Assembly: GCF_964026405.1 (NCBI RefSeq)
Contig: NZ_OZ032146.1
Location: 248,001-312,000 of the forward strand
Reading direction: 5' to 3'
DNA: 64,000 nucleotides
DNA from: Candidatus Tisiphia endosymbiont of Dascillus cervinus
Lineage (GTDB): Bacteria > Pseudomonadota > Alphaproteobacteria > Rickettsiales > Rickettsiaceae
Translations under genes and position numbers: made by a program
The notes under the pieces: model-generated
What the model saw: the letters and a program-made list of their open reading frames with translations, nothing else
What the model was told of the DNA's origin: nothing
Database searches by the model: none
Part shown: positions 18,695 through 28,066 of the stretch, in pieces
Numbering within the stretch: the stretch's first letter is position 1
Layout: every line of letters begins with the position of its first letter

Positions 18695-18838
18695 AGACAT
18701 GTTGCGAAATTCTACTTCTACTGGTAATTTGGGCGTCGGGACTAGACTCGAATCCGTAACGAAGTTTGAGTACACTGCGGGTCGAGATTCCGTGTCTCCT
18801 ACAAATCCTTTCGTAGAAGCGAATTTCGCAATATGTCT
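18695..18838. repeat. 144-bp inverted-repeat element (copy 1)
   Basis: Ends match as an inverted repeat at 17 of 18 positions (AGACATGTTGCGAAATTC against AGACATATTGCGAAATTC). The interior contains ACTCGAATCCGTAACGAAG, which recurs reverse-complemented in a diverged copy at about 45934-46078. It encodes nothing obvious; a MITE-like or RPE-type element. Confidence 0.75.
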
Positions 18839-18930
18839 ATTGATAATTTATTAGTATAGCAGATTTTTTTAGCCCACTAATACTGATACTCATTATTTTT
18901 TAAAAACTTCACACAACCTAATTCCTACTT

Positions 18931-20223
18931 TTAATTAGGCGATATTATTTTATCACAAATTGCATCTATAAACAAATCTCCTATTTTCCCAGTTTTACGA
19001 TTTTTCAGTTCCGCCACATTATTTTCAGCTTTTTTAGGACCAATGATTATTTGGTATGGTGATCCTATAAGATCATGGGTGGCAAATTTGCTACCGGCTC
19101 GTTCACTAGTATCGTCGTATAACACTTCTATATTATTTGCTGTTAGTTTATCATATATGGTTCTAGATAATCTATTACAGTAATTATCATTTATGTTCAA
19201 ATTTAATATTGATACCATAAAAGGAGCAATATTTGTAGGCCATATAATCCCTTTATCATCGTGACTTGATTCGATTATGGCAGCTAAAAGTCTTGAAATA
19301 CCAATACCGTAAGAACTCATTTCCACTGGCACAAGATTACCCTTATTACTATTTACTAAAGCATTCATGGCTTCGGCATATTTTGTGCCAATATAAAAAA
19401 TATGCCCAACTTCAATACCCTTACTACTGGCAAGGTCATGTTCTGATAACAGGCATTTATCAGGATCATGTTTTTCTTCTGCTGCCGCATATAAGGTTTG
19501 TAATTTTTCAATATCTAAACTTTCCTGGTCTGTTAAAGATAGAAATTTTTTATCATAAAAAATTGTACTCTCACCATTATCAGCAAGAATATGGAACTCG
19601 TGGCTTAAATTGCCACCAATTGGACCATTATCAGCAAGTACTGGGATTACAGTTAAACCCATATCACGAAATGTTTGCATATAGGCTAGATACATCTGAT
19701 TATAGGTTTTTACAGCACTTATTTGATCTATATCAAAAGTATATGCATCTTTCATTAAGAATTCTCTACCACGCATAACCCCAAAGCGAGGTCTAATTTC
19801 ATCCCTAAATTTCCATTGAATATGATATAAGTTTTTTGGCAAATCCTTATAGGACTGAATATTATTTCTAAAAATATCAGTCACCATGTCTTCATTAGTA
19901 GGTCCAAACAATAACGTATTATCATGGCGATCTTGGAATTTTAGCATTTCTTTGCCATAATTCTCAAATCTTCCAGATTCCACCCATAAAGATGCTGGTT
20001 GAATACAAGGCATTAATATTTCAATAGCCCCTACCTTGTTCATATTAAGTCGAACGATATTTTCAACATTTTTAAGGGCTTTTAAGCCTATCGGCAACCA
20101 GCTATAAATCCCAGCAGATTGCTGTCTTATCATACCGCTTCTAAGCATCAACCGATGAGAAACCACTTGTGCCTCCACTGGTTCTTCCTTCAGCACAGGT
20201 AAAAAATATTTTGATAGTAACAT
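18931..20223 (-). CDS. proS: prolyl-tRNA synthetase
   Basis: A 430-residue class II synthetase in the short alphaproteobacterial/mitochondrial-like form that lacks the ~180-residue editing insert. Motif 1 is in [13 protein letters not shown], motif 2 in [21 protein letters not shown] (given in part: FGVMRGREF), motif 3 in [13 protein letters not shown]. The anticodon-binding domain fills the C-terminal third ([20 protein letters not shown]). The sequence is very like Rickettsia ProS, a strong taxonomic clue. I start at MLLSKYFLP (20223). Confidence 0.96.
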   Translation of the reverse strand: MLLSKYFLPVLKEEPVEAQVVSHRLMLRSGMIRQQSAGIYSWLPIGLKALKNVENIVRLNMNKVGAIEILMPCIQPASLWVESGRFENYGKEMLKFQDRHDNTLLFGPTNEDMVTDIFRNNIQSYKDLPKNLYHIQWKFRDEIRPRFGVMRGREFLMKDAYTFDIDQISAVKTYNQMYLAYMQTFRDMGLTVIPVLADNGPIGGNLSHEFHILADNGESTIFYDKKFLSLTDQESLDIEKLQTLYAAAEEKHDPDKCLLSEHDLASSKGIEVGHIFYIGTKYAEAMNALVNSNKGNLVPVEMSSYGIGISRLLAAIIESSHDDKGIIWPTNIAPFMVSILNLNINDNYCNRLSRTIYDKLTANNIEVLYDDTSERAGSKFATHDLIGSPYQIIIGPKKAENNVAELKNRKTGKIGDLFIDAICDKIISPN

Positions 20224-20371
20224 GAATAGACTCAAATGAATTAAAGAGTTGGTATATCCGAATATATACGCAATATATCATAAAAATTAACTATACTAAT
20301 AGATATATGCAAATTATTTGAAAAATTGTTAGCTATATAACTAACCCGAATGAGTTCTGAATAATTTCTTC

Positions 20372-20468
20372 GTCATTGCGAGGAGCCACTTTAGTGGCGA
20401 CGAAGCAATCCATTTTTGGTTACTTTTATGGATTGCTTCGTTCGGGCTTCACGCCTCCTCGCAATGAC
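20372..20468. repeat. palindromic element of the gtcattgcgagga family
   Basis: A 97-bp imperfect palindrome starting GTCATTGCGAGGAGCCAC and ending CTCCTCGCAATGAC, with inner GACGAAGCAATCCA / TGGATTGCTTCGTTC. It is intergenic, between proS and folE. The same family recurs at 21542, 35028, 61627 and, degraded, at 6646. Confidence 0.9.
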
Positions 20469-20507
20469 ATTTAGGAACTTATCAATATCAAGAACCTATT
20501 CAAATGA

Positions 20508-21086
20508 TCATTTCTTGGCAATAATATTTAGAAACTCGTGGCGATATTTCTGCTGCTCTATATATATACCTGTATAATGCATAGTATTCATAATACTATC
20601 ATTTTGCATAACTCCTCTAAGAGTCATACAGCTATGTAATGCAGAAATCTTAACCGCAACACCTAGGGGCTTAATATATTTCTGTAATGTTTCAGCAATT
20701 TGTACAGTCATCTTTTCTTGAATCTGTAGTCTCCTAGCAAAAACATCAACTATCCTAGCGAGCTTGCTGATACCTATTATACAATTATCAGGTATATAAG
20801 CTATATTTACCGTACCAGTTATCGGTAACATATGATGTTCACAAAATGAATTAAAATGTATGTCTTTTAACACTATGAAATCCTGAAAATTACAAGTATC
20901 GTAAAATTTAGTCGTTAATATTTCTTCCACATCTCTATCATACCCAGAAAACACTTCTTGGTAAGTTTTTATTACTCTATCAGGAGTTTTTAGTAGCCCT
21001 TCCCTATTTGGATCTTCACCAATAAATCGTAATAAAGTTTTAACTGCCTCTTTGGCTTCTTCTGTAGTAGGTTTTTTCAAGTCCAT
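20508..21086 (-). CDS. folE: GTP cyclohydrolase I
   Basis: A 192-residue enzyme turning GTP into 7,8-dihydroneopterin triphosphate, first step of folate (and queuosine) synthesis. The zinc site is seen as [11 protein letters not shown] and [30 protein letters not shown] is the conserved substrate-pocket helix. Length fits type IA. Folate genes occur only in some Rickettsia, so its presence is a useful lineage marker. Other folate genes are not in the window. The stretch upstream, 21087-21100, is only 14 bases, so it is probably cotranscribed with the oxidase-like gene. Confidence 0.93.
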   Translation of the reverse strand: MDLKKPTTEEAKEAVKTLLRFIGEDPNREGLLKTPDRVIKTYQEVFSGYDRDVEEILTTKFYDTCNFQDFIVLKDIHFNSFCEHHMLPITGTVNIAYIPDNCIIGISKLARIVDVFARRLQIQEKMTVQIAETLQKYIKPLGVAVKISALHSCMTLRGVMQNDSIMNTMHYTGIYIEQQKYRHEFLNIIAKK

Positions 21087-21100
21087 TATTTTTATTCCAA

Positions 21101-22552
21101 TTACTTAAACAAGATTCTTCTACCACAAATAATAACAAACATCAAGCCACCAACAATAGCAATCAGCCCACCACCACCCATTATACCCATTAATAATTTA
21201 CTGCCAATAGTCATTTCTACCCCTGGTGTTTTTCGCATCACCCCGTACCCACCAGCAAAGAGCAGAGCTATAATATGTAACATCTGCCCTGTAGTTATCG
21301 TTATAATTGCTGTTGTAAAATATGAGTTCTTCTGCTGTTTATCGTCACATAGAAGAAAGCAGAAACCCATACAAGCTACACTAATCCCAACAATTGAACC
21401 ATGATAGTGTGCAGGAATAGTAACATTCATACCTGTAATTAATATACCAATAAATCCTCCAAACAGAAATAATATGCTAGAACAAATTATGCTCATCTTT
21501 ATATAGCTAACCTGATTACTATTTACTCGTAGCAAACTAGTGTCATTGCGAGGAGCTACTTTAGTAGCAACGAAGCAATCTATAAAAGTGATTAGAAATG
21601 GATTGCTTCGTTGGCTTACGCTTCCTCGCAATGACGAAGTAATGTTATTCAAATTAGCTGTAACTAGCTCATAAAACATTATTATCAAAGACAAAGTTGC
21701 TGCTATCCCGCCACCATATTTCATTTGTTTAGTGTAGTATTCTTTGAATTCAGCATCTATAATATCATATAATAAATGTCCACTAATAGCTGCAACACTT
21801 ATAACAAAATTTAAATATAATAGTGCAAGGTACAGCTTTTTAAATCTTAATTCCTTACCTATCCAAGCATGGAATAACACTGTCATTACTAATATCAAAA
21901 TTTGCGTGTAAATAAACTGTAATAAATGCCCGCCACTCCAAAAAAGCAATTCATAGTAAAATTCTATATCGACTGGTACAAGTTTAATAATTTCTTGTAA
22001 TTGGCAATAAGACCAAATAAAACATACCCATACTAACACCCACATTATTACGGTAGAAAGGATAGTAAAATTAATGAGGGAGTTAAAGTAAGATATTTTG
22101 CAACAGTTCCATAATGTATATAAGGCAAATAACAATACAGATACACCAAACAAACTAATTCCGAAAATAAATATTATATTCTCCAGCATTGGTATGTAAT
22201 TGTTCATTACAGGAAAATTTTGGCCACAAAATGGTGATAAAGCTATTAGTGCAGTAGAAATAAATGCTATTATTACACATGTTATGCTGAAAGTAGTCGC
22301 CTCTAAATTATAGCTCCAAACACATGCTGTAACTGACATCAACCAAACTAGGATTGATAAATTAACATGAATAACCAAAGCTGATCGAAAAATTTCTGTA
22401 TTTGAAAATAAGTTAACTAACATTGGAGTGCGGAGCATTACCAATATTATTGAATACACCCCAGCAAGAGCAAGCGAAAATATACCATTTCCAAGCCAGT
22501 AAATAGCTAACTTATTACGGCTTAATTGTGGAATTATATTCTCAAGATTCAT
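21101..22552 (-). CDS. divergent haem-copper oxidase subunit I-like membrane protein
   Basis: A 483-residue protein with about twelve hydrophobic segments. Histidines in helix-like settings ([52 protein letters not shown]) match the layout of haem-copper oxidase subunit I, nearest to the cbb3/NorB branch. No subunit II or accessory gene is adjacent, so the electron donor and true reaction are unknown. A palindromic element (21542-21635) is inserted in frame, adding about residues 306-337 ([17 protein letters not shown] and on) in a loop between two membrane segments. It keeps the frame open, implying the protein tolerates it. Confidence 0.75.
   Translation of the reverse strand: MNLENIIPQLSRNKLAIYWLGNGIFSLALAGVYSIILVMLRTPMLVNLFSNTEIFRSALVIHVNLSILVWLMSVTACVWSYNLEATTFSITCVIIAFISTALIALSPFCGQNFPVMNNYIPMLENIIFIFGISLFGVSVLLFALYTLWNCCKISYFNSLINFTILSTVIMWVLVWVCFIWSYCQLQEIIKLVPVDIEFYYELLFWSGGHLLQFIYTQILILVMTVLFHAWIGKELRFKKLYLALLYLNFVISVAAISGHLLYDIIDAEFKEYYTKQMKYGGGIAATLSLIIMFYELVTANLNNITSSLRGSVSQRSNPFLITFIDCFVATKVAPRNDTSLLRVNSNQVSYIKMSIICSSILFLFGGFIGILITGMNVTIPAHYHGSIVGISVACMGFCFLLCDDKQQKNSYFTTAIITITTGQMLHIIALLFAGGYGVMRKTPGVEMTIGSKLLMGIMGGGGLIAIVGGLMFVIICGRRILFK
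21542..21635. repeat. palindromic element inserted in frame in the oxidase-like gene
   Basis: A 94-bp member of the GTCATTGCGAGGA family with a full inverted-repeat structure. Read on the minus strand it contributes [13 protein letters not shown] and [15 protein letters not shown] to the host protein without a stop. This is the hallmark of Rickettsia palindromic elements. Confidence 0.92.
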
Positions 22553-22568
22553 AAAGAATACTTACGAA

Positions 22569-22645
22569 TGGTGGGTTTGAGAAGACTTGAACTTCCGACC
22601 TCACGCTTATCAGGCGTGTGCTCTAACCAGCTGAGCTACAAACCC
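22569..22645 (-). tRNA. tRNA-Ile (GAU)
   Basis: On the minus strand: acceptor GGGTTTG pairing with CAAACCC, D-arm GCTCAGCTGGTTAGAGC, anticodon loop CTGATAA with GAT, T-arm GGAAGTTCAAGTCTTC (one weak pair). CCA is encoded at 22571-22569. It stands apart from any rRNA operon. Confidence 0.96.
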
Positions 22646-22770
22646 ATTAATACCCTTAGCATTTCAAGTGTTAGCAGTGTCATGCATCAGATATACTTTT
22701 TTAGCTGGCTTCACTTAGGATTATAAACCCAACATACGCAGATATGTTTATGGTTTTAAGTACCCTAAAG

Positions 22771-22846
22771 TGGTGGGCTCGCCGGGATTCGAACCCGGGA
22801 CAACCTGATTAAAAGTCAAGTGCTCTACCAGCTGAGCTACGAGCCC
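22771..22846 (-). tRNA. tRNA-Lys (UUU)
   Basis: On the minus strand: acceptor GGGCTCG with CGAGCCC, D-arm GCTCAGCTGGTAGAGC, anticodon loop CTTTTAA with TTT, T-arm CCGGGTTCGAATCCCGG. CCA is encoded at 22773-22771. It lies 125 bases upstream of tRNA-Ile on the same strand and probably shares its transcript. Confidence 0.97.
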
Positions 22847-22919
22847 TAAATACGCTCTCGATGTCATTCCAGCTAAAAGCGGGAATCCATACTTAAAAGC
22901 CATATATAATAAGCTTTAC

Positions 22920-22948
22920 TTTATCGTTTAAAAAGGTTATGTTGTCAA
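22920..22948 (-). promoter_or_regulatory. probable promoter of the tRNA-Lys/tRNA-Ile unit
   Basis: On the minus strand a consensus TTGACA (22948-22943) is followed by 17 bases and GATAAA (22925-22920), about 75 bases ahead of tRNA-Lys. A second TTGACA lies 20 bp further upstream (22968-22963). Confidence 0.6.
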
Positions 22949-22970
22949 CAATTATTTTGTGTTGTCAACA
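22940..22970. promoter_or_regulatory. tandem near-palindromes in the kdsB/tRNA divergent gap
   Basis: TGTTGTCAACA occurs twice (22940-22950, 22960-22970), each almost self-complementary, exactly 20 bp (two helical turns) apart. They overlap the -35 sites of the tRNA promoter and lie 36 bp upstream of kdsB. This geometry is like a dimer-binding operator, but the regulator is unknown. Confidence 0.45.
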
Positions 22971-23005
22971 CTTAAATTTTAGTAAATATAGTCATATGGT
23001 AGTTT

Positions 23006-23734
23006 ATGCACTCTGATGTTGCAATTATTATTCCTTCAAGACTTGATTCAGTAAGACTTCCCAAAAAACCTCTACAACTTGTAGGGGGAATCTCAATAAT
23101 TGAGCGTGTTCTTAGGCAAGTATATTTAACCAAACTAAAAAATATTTATGTGACAACTGATTCAGAAACTATAGCTAAAAAAGTTACTGATTGCGGTGGA
23201 CAATTTATTATGACAAACCAAGAATGTCAAACTGGTACCGAACGTGTATACGAAGCATTTCAGCTAATCCCTAACAATCACCATATTAATTATATCCTGA
23301 ATGTACAGGGTGATATGCCTTTTGTTGAACCGGAATCAATTATCAAAGTTATTGAAAGCCTAAAGTCCAGTAGCCATGATATTATGACCCCAGTAGTAAA
23401 AGTTGGTATAGATGCCGTAAATGGTCATAGTAATGTCAAGGTTGTTACTGACCATAATGATAGGGCTTTGTATTTTTCTCGTAATCTCATTCCACACGGT
23501 GCAGAAGAATTTCTATATCATGTAGGAATGTATGGGTTTCGCAAAGAAGCATTAACTAAATTCATAAACTTACCTGTTTCAACTTTAGAATTAAGCGAAA
23601 AACTTGAACAACTAAGAGCATTACAAAATAACATGTCCATAGGGGTATGTTATGTTAACAATATCCCCATTTCTGTTGATACAGTAGAAGATTTAAACAA
23701 GGCTATAGAGTTTTATCAAAAAAATATCAGTTAA
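23006..23734 (+). CDS. kdsB: 3-deoxy-manno-octulosonate (KDO) cytidylyltransferase
   Basis: A 242-residue nucleotidyltransferase that activates KDO as CMP-KDO for the inner core of lipopolysaccharide. The N-terminal [16 protein letters not shown] binds [17 protein letters not shown] carries the metal-binding Asp, and FSRNLIPHG plus [12 protein letters not shown] are family signatures. It indicates that this organism still makes an LPS core. Its 3' end overlaps the convergent birA gene by four bases. Confidence 0.95.
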   Translation: MHSDVAIIIPSRLDSVRLPKKPLQLVGGISIIERVLRQVYLTKLKNIYVTTDSETIAKKVTDCGGQFIMTNQECQTGTERVYEAFQLIPNNHHINYILNVQGDMPFVEPESIIKVIESLKSSSHDIMTPVVKVGIDAVNGHSNVKVVTDHNDRALYFSRNLIPHGAEEFLYHVGMYGFRKEALTKFINLPVSTLELSEKLEQLRALQNNMSIGVCYVNNIPISVDTVEDLNKAIEFYQKNIS

Positions 23735-24471
23735 TAAATTATTTCCGTAGCATAATTAACGCAACAAACCTGCCCTGAGGCAAGCTGAATCCTTATGCTC
23801 CCGTTCTCATCTATGTCTTTAAAAATTCCTGAAATTTTTGTGTTTCCATCATTTACAGTAACCGTCTTACCTAACTTATAAGCTCTTTTAAGCCAATATT
23901 GTCTTATTTTACTAAACCCTTCTTGTTTCCATCTACTAAAATATTTTTCAAAGTTAATCATGAGAAGCTCTAATAAATATTCTAGATCTTTTACTTCTAT
24001 ATTCTCATCGGATAAATTGGTTACCAATTGATCAATATTTAAAGGGCTTCCCTTAACGTTGATGCCAACACCTATAATGAGATAATTATTATCATTTATA
24101 CTAATAGACTCAAGCAATATACCTGATACTTTCTTGTCATTTATCAAAACATCATTGGACCATTTTAATTTGATAGAATTCTCTGATTCCTCCTTCAAAG
24201 ATCTTATAGTTTTATAAACAACAATAGCCATAACAAAAGATAATTGTGGAATATAGCTAAGATTAATCTTATGATTTAATAATATACTAACATGCAAATT
24301 CCCTAGACTAGAATGCCAGATTCTACTATTTCTTCCACGCGATTTTGTCTGATTTTTTGCCAATATTACATAATTTTTATCAGGACAATCCTTAACCATC
24401 CTAATAGCTTCAGAACTGGTACTATCTATCTCATCAAAAATTAGTAGATTATATTTTTCCTGCCACGACAT
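23731..24471 (-). CDS. birA: biotin-[acetyl-CoA-carboxylase] ligase
   Basis: A 246-residue enzyme that adenylates biotin and attaches it to a carboxyl-carrier lysine. The biotin-binding loop appears as [15 protein letters not shown] and the catalytic segment as [21 protein letters not shown] (in part [12 protein letters not shown]). The N-terminal DNA-binding domain of E. coli BirA is missing, so this is a class I ligase, not a repressor. A C-terminal SH3-like cap is present. Confidence 0.92.
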   Translation of the reverse strand: MSWQEKYNLLIFDEIDSTSSEAIRMVKDCPDKNYVILAKNQTKSRGRNSRIWHSSLGNLHVSILLNHKINLSYIPQLSFVMAIVVYKTIRSLKEESENSIKLKWSNDVLINDKKVSGILLESISINDNNYLIIGVGINVKGSPLNIDQLVTNLSDENIEVKDLEYLLELLMINFEKYFSRWKQEGFSKIRQYWLKRAYKLGKTVTVNDGNTKISGIFKDIDENGSIRIQLASGQVCCVNYATEIIY

Positions 24472-24490
24472 AGCTATAAACCATCCATAG

Positions 24491-24617
24491 TATACTCAAA
24501 TGATTTGAAGAATTGGATTTGAAAATATCATGGATTCGCATGCGTAACTATACTAATGTACGCTCCGCTTGCTCACCATTCATTTTCAAATCCAATTCTT
24601 CAAATCATTTGAGTATA
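24491..24617. repeat. 127-bp palindromic element (tatactc family) at the nuoN 3' end
   Basis: Arms of 36 bp (24491-24526 and 24582-24617) are perfect inverted repeats beginning TATACTCAAATGATTTGAAG, around a 55-base centre containing GTACGCTCCGCTTGCTCACC. The right arm overlaps the end of nuoN and provides its last codons and stop. Relatives lie at 25939 and 56355. Confidence 0.93.
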
Positions 24618-26188
24618 TCAGCAAATGGCTGAATAAAAACACACAGAAGCAATAAAACTCCAATAATCAAATAGCATATAAATTTTAAGCTCTTAGGTGT
24701 TGGTACTAAAACTAGTTTCAAACTTTTATCCGCTTCAAAAAAATACATAAACTTAACTATTTTCAGGTAATAATAAGCCGCTACAACACTTGTGCCAATA
24801 GCTATAAATGCTAGAGTAAATTGTTTCTCTATAATAGCCTGATAGAAAACGCTGTATTTCGCAAGAAATCCTGCCAGTGGTGGAATGCCTATCATAGAGA
24901 ACATGATAATCGCAATCCCAGCAGCTAACGCCTTACGGGTAGAAGCAAGACCTTTAATATCATCAAAAGTTGCCGAATCTGATTTTGCACCCAGCAGAGT
25001 AATTAGGCAGGCAAAAAAGCCAGTGACAGAAGCAGCATAAATAACCATATATAGTAATGCTACTCTATCACCGTAAGGAGTATGAAAAGAAATAGCCATT
25101 AAAACATAGCCTATATTTAGAATAGTGCTGTAACCCATTAGCCTTTTGAGGGAGGTTTGTCTAATAGCACCAGCTGCCCCAATAAGCATGGACAAAATCG
25201 CAGTGATTTTTATTAGATCAACTGAAATTTGCTTATAATCTCCAATTACCATAGTCATTATATTTAATAATACCACCACATTACCAATTTTTGTGGTAGC
25301 AGAGAAATAGGTAATTGAAGGAATGGGAGACCCTTCATATACATCTAACGTCCAACTATGCAAAGGAGCAGCTGATAATTTAAATAAGATACCACTTAAA
25401 AAAAGCACTAAGCCCACTATTAAACCAATATTTGGCTGCGGTGAATGATTCAATTTCTGAAAAATATTACTATAATCTAAACTACCGCCAAATCCATAAA
25501 TAAAGGAAATGCCAAATAACGTTAGGCAGCTAATCAAAGACCCAAGAATAAAATATTTTAACGCTCCTTCTGATGCTTTAATATTATTCAGATTAAAGCC
25601 AGCTAATACATAGGCTACCAGTGCCTGTAACTCCATAGCAACAAATAAAAGTAAAAAATTACGGGCTGATATAGTAATAAAAACACCAACAGTAGAAAGT
25701 AGCACTAAGGTTATAAATTCTGTTTTAAACTCCTCCTTAGTGATTTTACAATATGCCTGATAAATCATCATAGTCATTATTGAAAATAATAAAACAAAGA
25801 ATTTAAAACCAACAGTAAAATGATTAACGACAAAAGAATTACGAAAAGCTATTATACCATTACCTGAACCTTGTAAAGCAAGATACTGCAACTGTTGAAA
25901 AGCGACAATAAGTAATATTGCCGATAGTAATATCTGAGTATACCCTTCGCCTTTCAAGTGTTGGCGTTGTGGCACGATGGGACTTCGCGTAGGAACAACG
26001 GTTTGACTACGCCTAGTCTGCTCACCACTCGCAGACCTAGCCAACTCTTGAAATTCATCAGGTATATTGCTAATGGTTTTAGTTTTTGTACTAAATAACA
26101 CTGCATATGTCTGAGTAAACAAAGCTAGTAAGGTCAGCATTATCTCAGGTAAAATAATTACAAATTGTTTAAAAATTGGGTCTGTCAT
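24605..26188 (-). CDS. nuoN: NADH-quinone oxidoreductase subunit N
   Basis: A 527-residue proton-pumping membrane subunit of complex I. About fourteen hydrophobic helices, with KYFILGSLISCLTLFGIS, LHSWTLDVYEGSPIPSITYF (in part) and the conserved Lys-bearing helix LFKLSAAPLHSW, and RQTSLKRLMGYSTI. A 128-bp palindromic element is inserted in frame between the first and second helices (about residues 41-84), and a second element of the same family supplies the final ILK and stop. So one gene carries two insertions of one family. nuoM and nuoL are not adjacent. Confidence 0.93.
   Translation of the reverse strand: MTDPIFKQFVIILPEIMLTLLALFTQTYAVLFSTKTKTISNIPDEFQELARSASGEQTRRSQTVVPTRSPIVPQRQHLKGEGYTQILLSAILLIVAFQQLQYLALQGSGNGIIAFRNSFVVNHFTVGFKFFVLLFSIMTMMIYQAYCKITKEEFKTEFITLVLLSTVGVFITISARNFLLLFVAMELQALVAYVLAGFNLNNIKASEGALKYFILGSLISCLTLFGISFIYGFGGSLDYSNIFQKLNHSPQPNIGLIVGLVLFLSGILFKLSAAPLHSWTLDVYEGSPIPSITYFSATTKIGNVVVLLNIMTMVIGDYKQISVDLIKITAILSMLIGAAGAIRQTSLKRLMGYSTILNIGYVLMAISFHTPYGDRVALLYMVIYAASVTGFFACLITLLGAKSDSATFDDIKGLASTRKALAAGIAIIMFSMIGIPPLAGFLAKYSVFYQAIIEKQFTLAFIAIGTSVVAAYYYLKIVKFMYFFEADKSLKLVLVPTPKSLKFICYLIIGVLLLLCVFIQPFADILK
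25939..26066. repeat. 128-bp palindromic element inserted in frame in nuoN
   Basis: Ends are TATACCC... and ...GGTATA; arms contain TTCAAGTGTTGG / CCAACTCTTGAA. In nuoN it codes for EFQELARSASGEQTRRSQT and VVPTRSPIVPQRQHLKG, a polar loop unlike the flanking membrane helices. Same length as the copy in ygfZ. Confidence 0.88.
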
Positions 26189-26269
26189 ATTGCAAGTTTC
26201 TAAGTTTTTATATAAATGCTAATATATACTATAAAATCGCTAGCACTAAGTACGAATAGTAAAAAATAT

Positions 26270-28066
26270 TCAATTATATTTATCAAGTACCATAGCCATA
26301 ATCTTACTAGCTATAGGGGCTGCTGCCCTACCTCCACCTCCACCATGATCTACAAACACTAAAACAGAGTAACGAGGTTGTAGGTAAGGAGCAAACCCAG
26401 CGAATATAGCGTGGTTACGCCTTTCCCAAGCAATTGACTCTCTATTTAAATCATCATTGATATTAACCTTTGATTGCACTTGTGCCGTACCTGTTTTACC
26501 AGCTAATTGATGCCCTTCTGTCAAAATTCTACTATAATAGGCAGTCCCACCTTGCGTATTAACTGCTCTATACATGCCTTCTTTTAAAATATCTAGATAT
26601 TGTTGATTTATATTAATCTGATCGAATACTGACCCATCTTTTACTGATATATCTTTAGCAATTTTAGGATTATACAATTTCCCATTACTGGCAATTGCTG
26701 TTACAAATCTAGCTAGCTGGATTGGAGTAGCTGATAAGAACCCTTGCCCTATCGATAAATTAAGAGTATCACCAATCGTCCATTTAGAGTTAAATTTTTT
26801 CATTTTCCACTCTTCTGAAGGAACAAAACCTGATGCTTCTCCGGTTAAATCAATGCCAGTTTTTGTACCAAAACCAAAATTTCTTGCCATATCTAATATT
26901 CTTTTATGACCTATCAAGCAAGCTATTTCATACATATAAGAATTACAAGAATATTTGATAGCATTATACATATCAACGATGCCATGACCATGACGATTCC
27001 AACATCTAGCACTATTATTACCTAATACTGAAGCACCAGTACAATTAACAGTTTTAGTCGGTTTAATGCCATTCTCTAATCCAGCTAAAATTGTAATAAT
27101 TTTAAAAATAGATCCAGGTGGGTAAGTACTTTGTATGGTCTTATTAATCAACGGCTTATAGGGATCATTGACTAAACTTTGCCAGTAATCTTGGGATAAT
27201 TTTATAAAATTATTAGTCTCAAATACTGGTGACATAGCCAGCACTAGCACATTACCATTATTGGTATCAATAACTATTGCAGAGCAACCTTGTTTATTTA
27301 AGTATGGCTGCACTCTTTGTTGTAGTTCCACGTCAATATTTAGATGTAAGTCCTCACCTTGCTGGCTTTGAATATTGGTGATTTCTCTTACTTGTTTACC
27401 CAAGGCATTTACTTCTATCTGCTTATAACCAAATTTTCCACGTAACTTGTCTTCATAATATTTTTCTACACCAAATTTTCCAATATTAAAATCTCCTAAA
27501 TTGTTAATTTGTAAATCTTGTTTTTCTTGCTCATTAATCTGTCCAGTGTACCCTATCACATGACAAGTCGCTTCTGAAAAATGGTAAAATCTTGAATAAC
27601 TAGCATCTACAAAAATAGAACTTAAATTTAACTTTTGTTCTTCAATAAGTGACATTTGTTGCCAGCTAAGATTATCTAGTATAACCAAAGGAATATGTTT
27701 ATTGGCTTTTTTTATTTTTTGCTTAATGTAATTTTGTTCTTCTTCGGATAATTCTAGGATATTGGCAACTAGAGCTAATTCGTTTTTGTAATCATTGCCA
27801 TTATGTATGTCAAGTAACAACCTAAAACAAGTTTGGTTTGTAGCCATAATGTTACCGTTGATATCATAAATTTGCCCTCTAAAAGGTGGAATTAGAATAA
27901 AACTTATACGATTTTTATCAGATAAAGTACGATATTTATCATTTTCAAGCAACTCCATAAAAAACATTCTTCCAGCCAATAACGAAAGCAATGTCAGTTT
28001 TCCTGAACCTATGAGAAAAGCCCTTCTTGATATTAACTGGCTATATAATATTTTACTATTTAGCAT
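26270..28066 (-). CDS. mrdA: penicillin-binding protein 2
   Basis: A 598-residue class B PBP, the transpeptidase for side-wall elongation with RodA. One N-terminal membrane anchor (residues ~17-38), a dimerisation domain starting PPFRGQIYDINGNIMATN, and a transpeptidase domain with SxxK in YPPGSIFKIIT, SxN in KYSCNSYMYE and KTG in LAGKTGTAQVQ. Its start overlaps the end of mreD by 11 bases. Confidence 0.95.
   Translation of the reverse strand: MLNSKILYSQLISRRAFLIGSGKLTLLSLLAGRMFFMELLENDKYRTLSDKNRISFILIPPFRGQIYDINGNIMATNQTCFRLLLDIHNGNDYKNELALVANILELSEEEQNYIKQKIKKANKHIPLVILDNLSWQQMSLIEEQKLNLSSIFVDASYSRFYHFSEATCHVIGYTGQINEQEKQDLQINNLGDFNIGKFGVEKYYEDKLRGKFGYKQIEVNALGKQVREITNIQSQQGEDLHLNIDVELQQRVQPYLNKQGCSAIVIDTNNGNVLVLAMSPVFETNNFIKLSQDYWQSLVNDPYKPLINKTIQSTYPPGSIFKIITILAGLENGIKPTKTVNCTGASVLGNNSARCWNRHGHGIVDMYNAIKYSCNSYMYEIACLIGHKRILDMARNFGFGTKTGIDLTGEASGFVPSEEWKMKKFNSKWTIGDTLNLSIGQGFLSATPIQLARFVTAIASNGKLYNPKIAKDISVKDGSVFDQININQQYLDILKEGMYRAVNTQGGTAYYSRILTEGHQLAGKTGTAQVQSKVNINDDLNRESIAWERRNHAIFAGFAPYLQPRYSVLVFVDHGGGGGRAAAPIASKIMAMVLDKYN

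Noticed and set aside
19266-19778. 170-codon open frame on the plus strand
   Set aside because: Lies wholly antisense to proS, whose motifs are intact; composition is Tyr/His/Leu-rich, typical of a shadow frame.
20372-20468. Palindromes considered as CRISPR or intrinsic terminators
   Set aside because: Copies are dispersed, not in a spaced array, and lack a following U-run; they match a dispersed repeat family instead. No CRISPR array was seen in the window.
22526-22726. 66-codon plus-strand frame containing VGLRRLELPTSRLSG
   Set aside because: This is the well-known spurious translation of a tRNA gene's complement; the region is tRNA-Ile.
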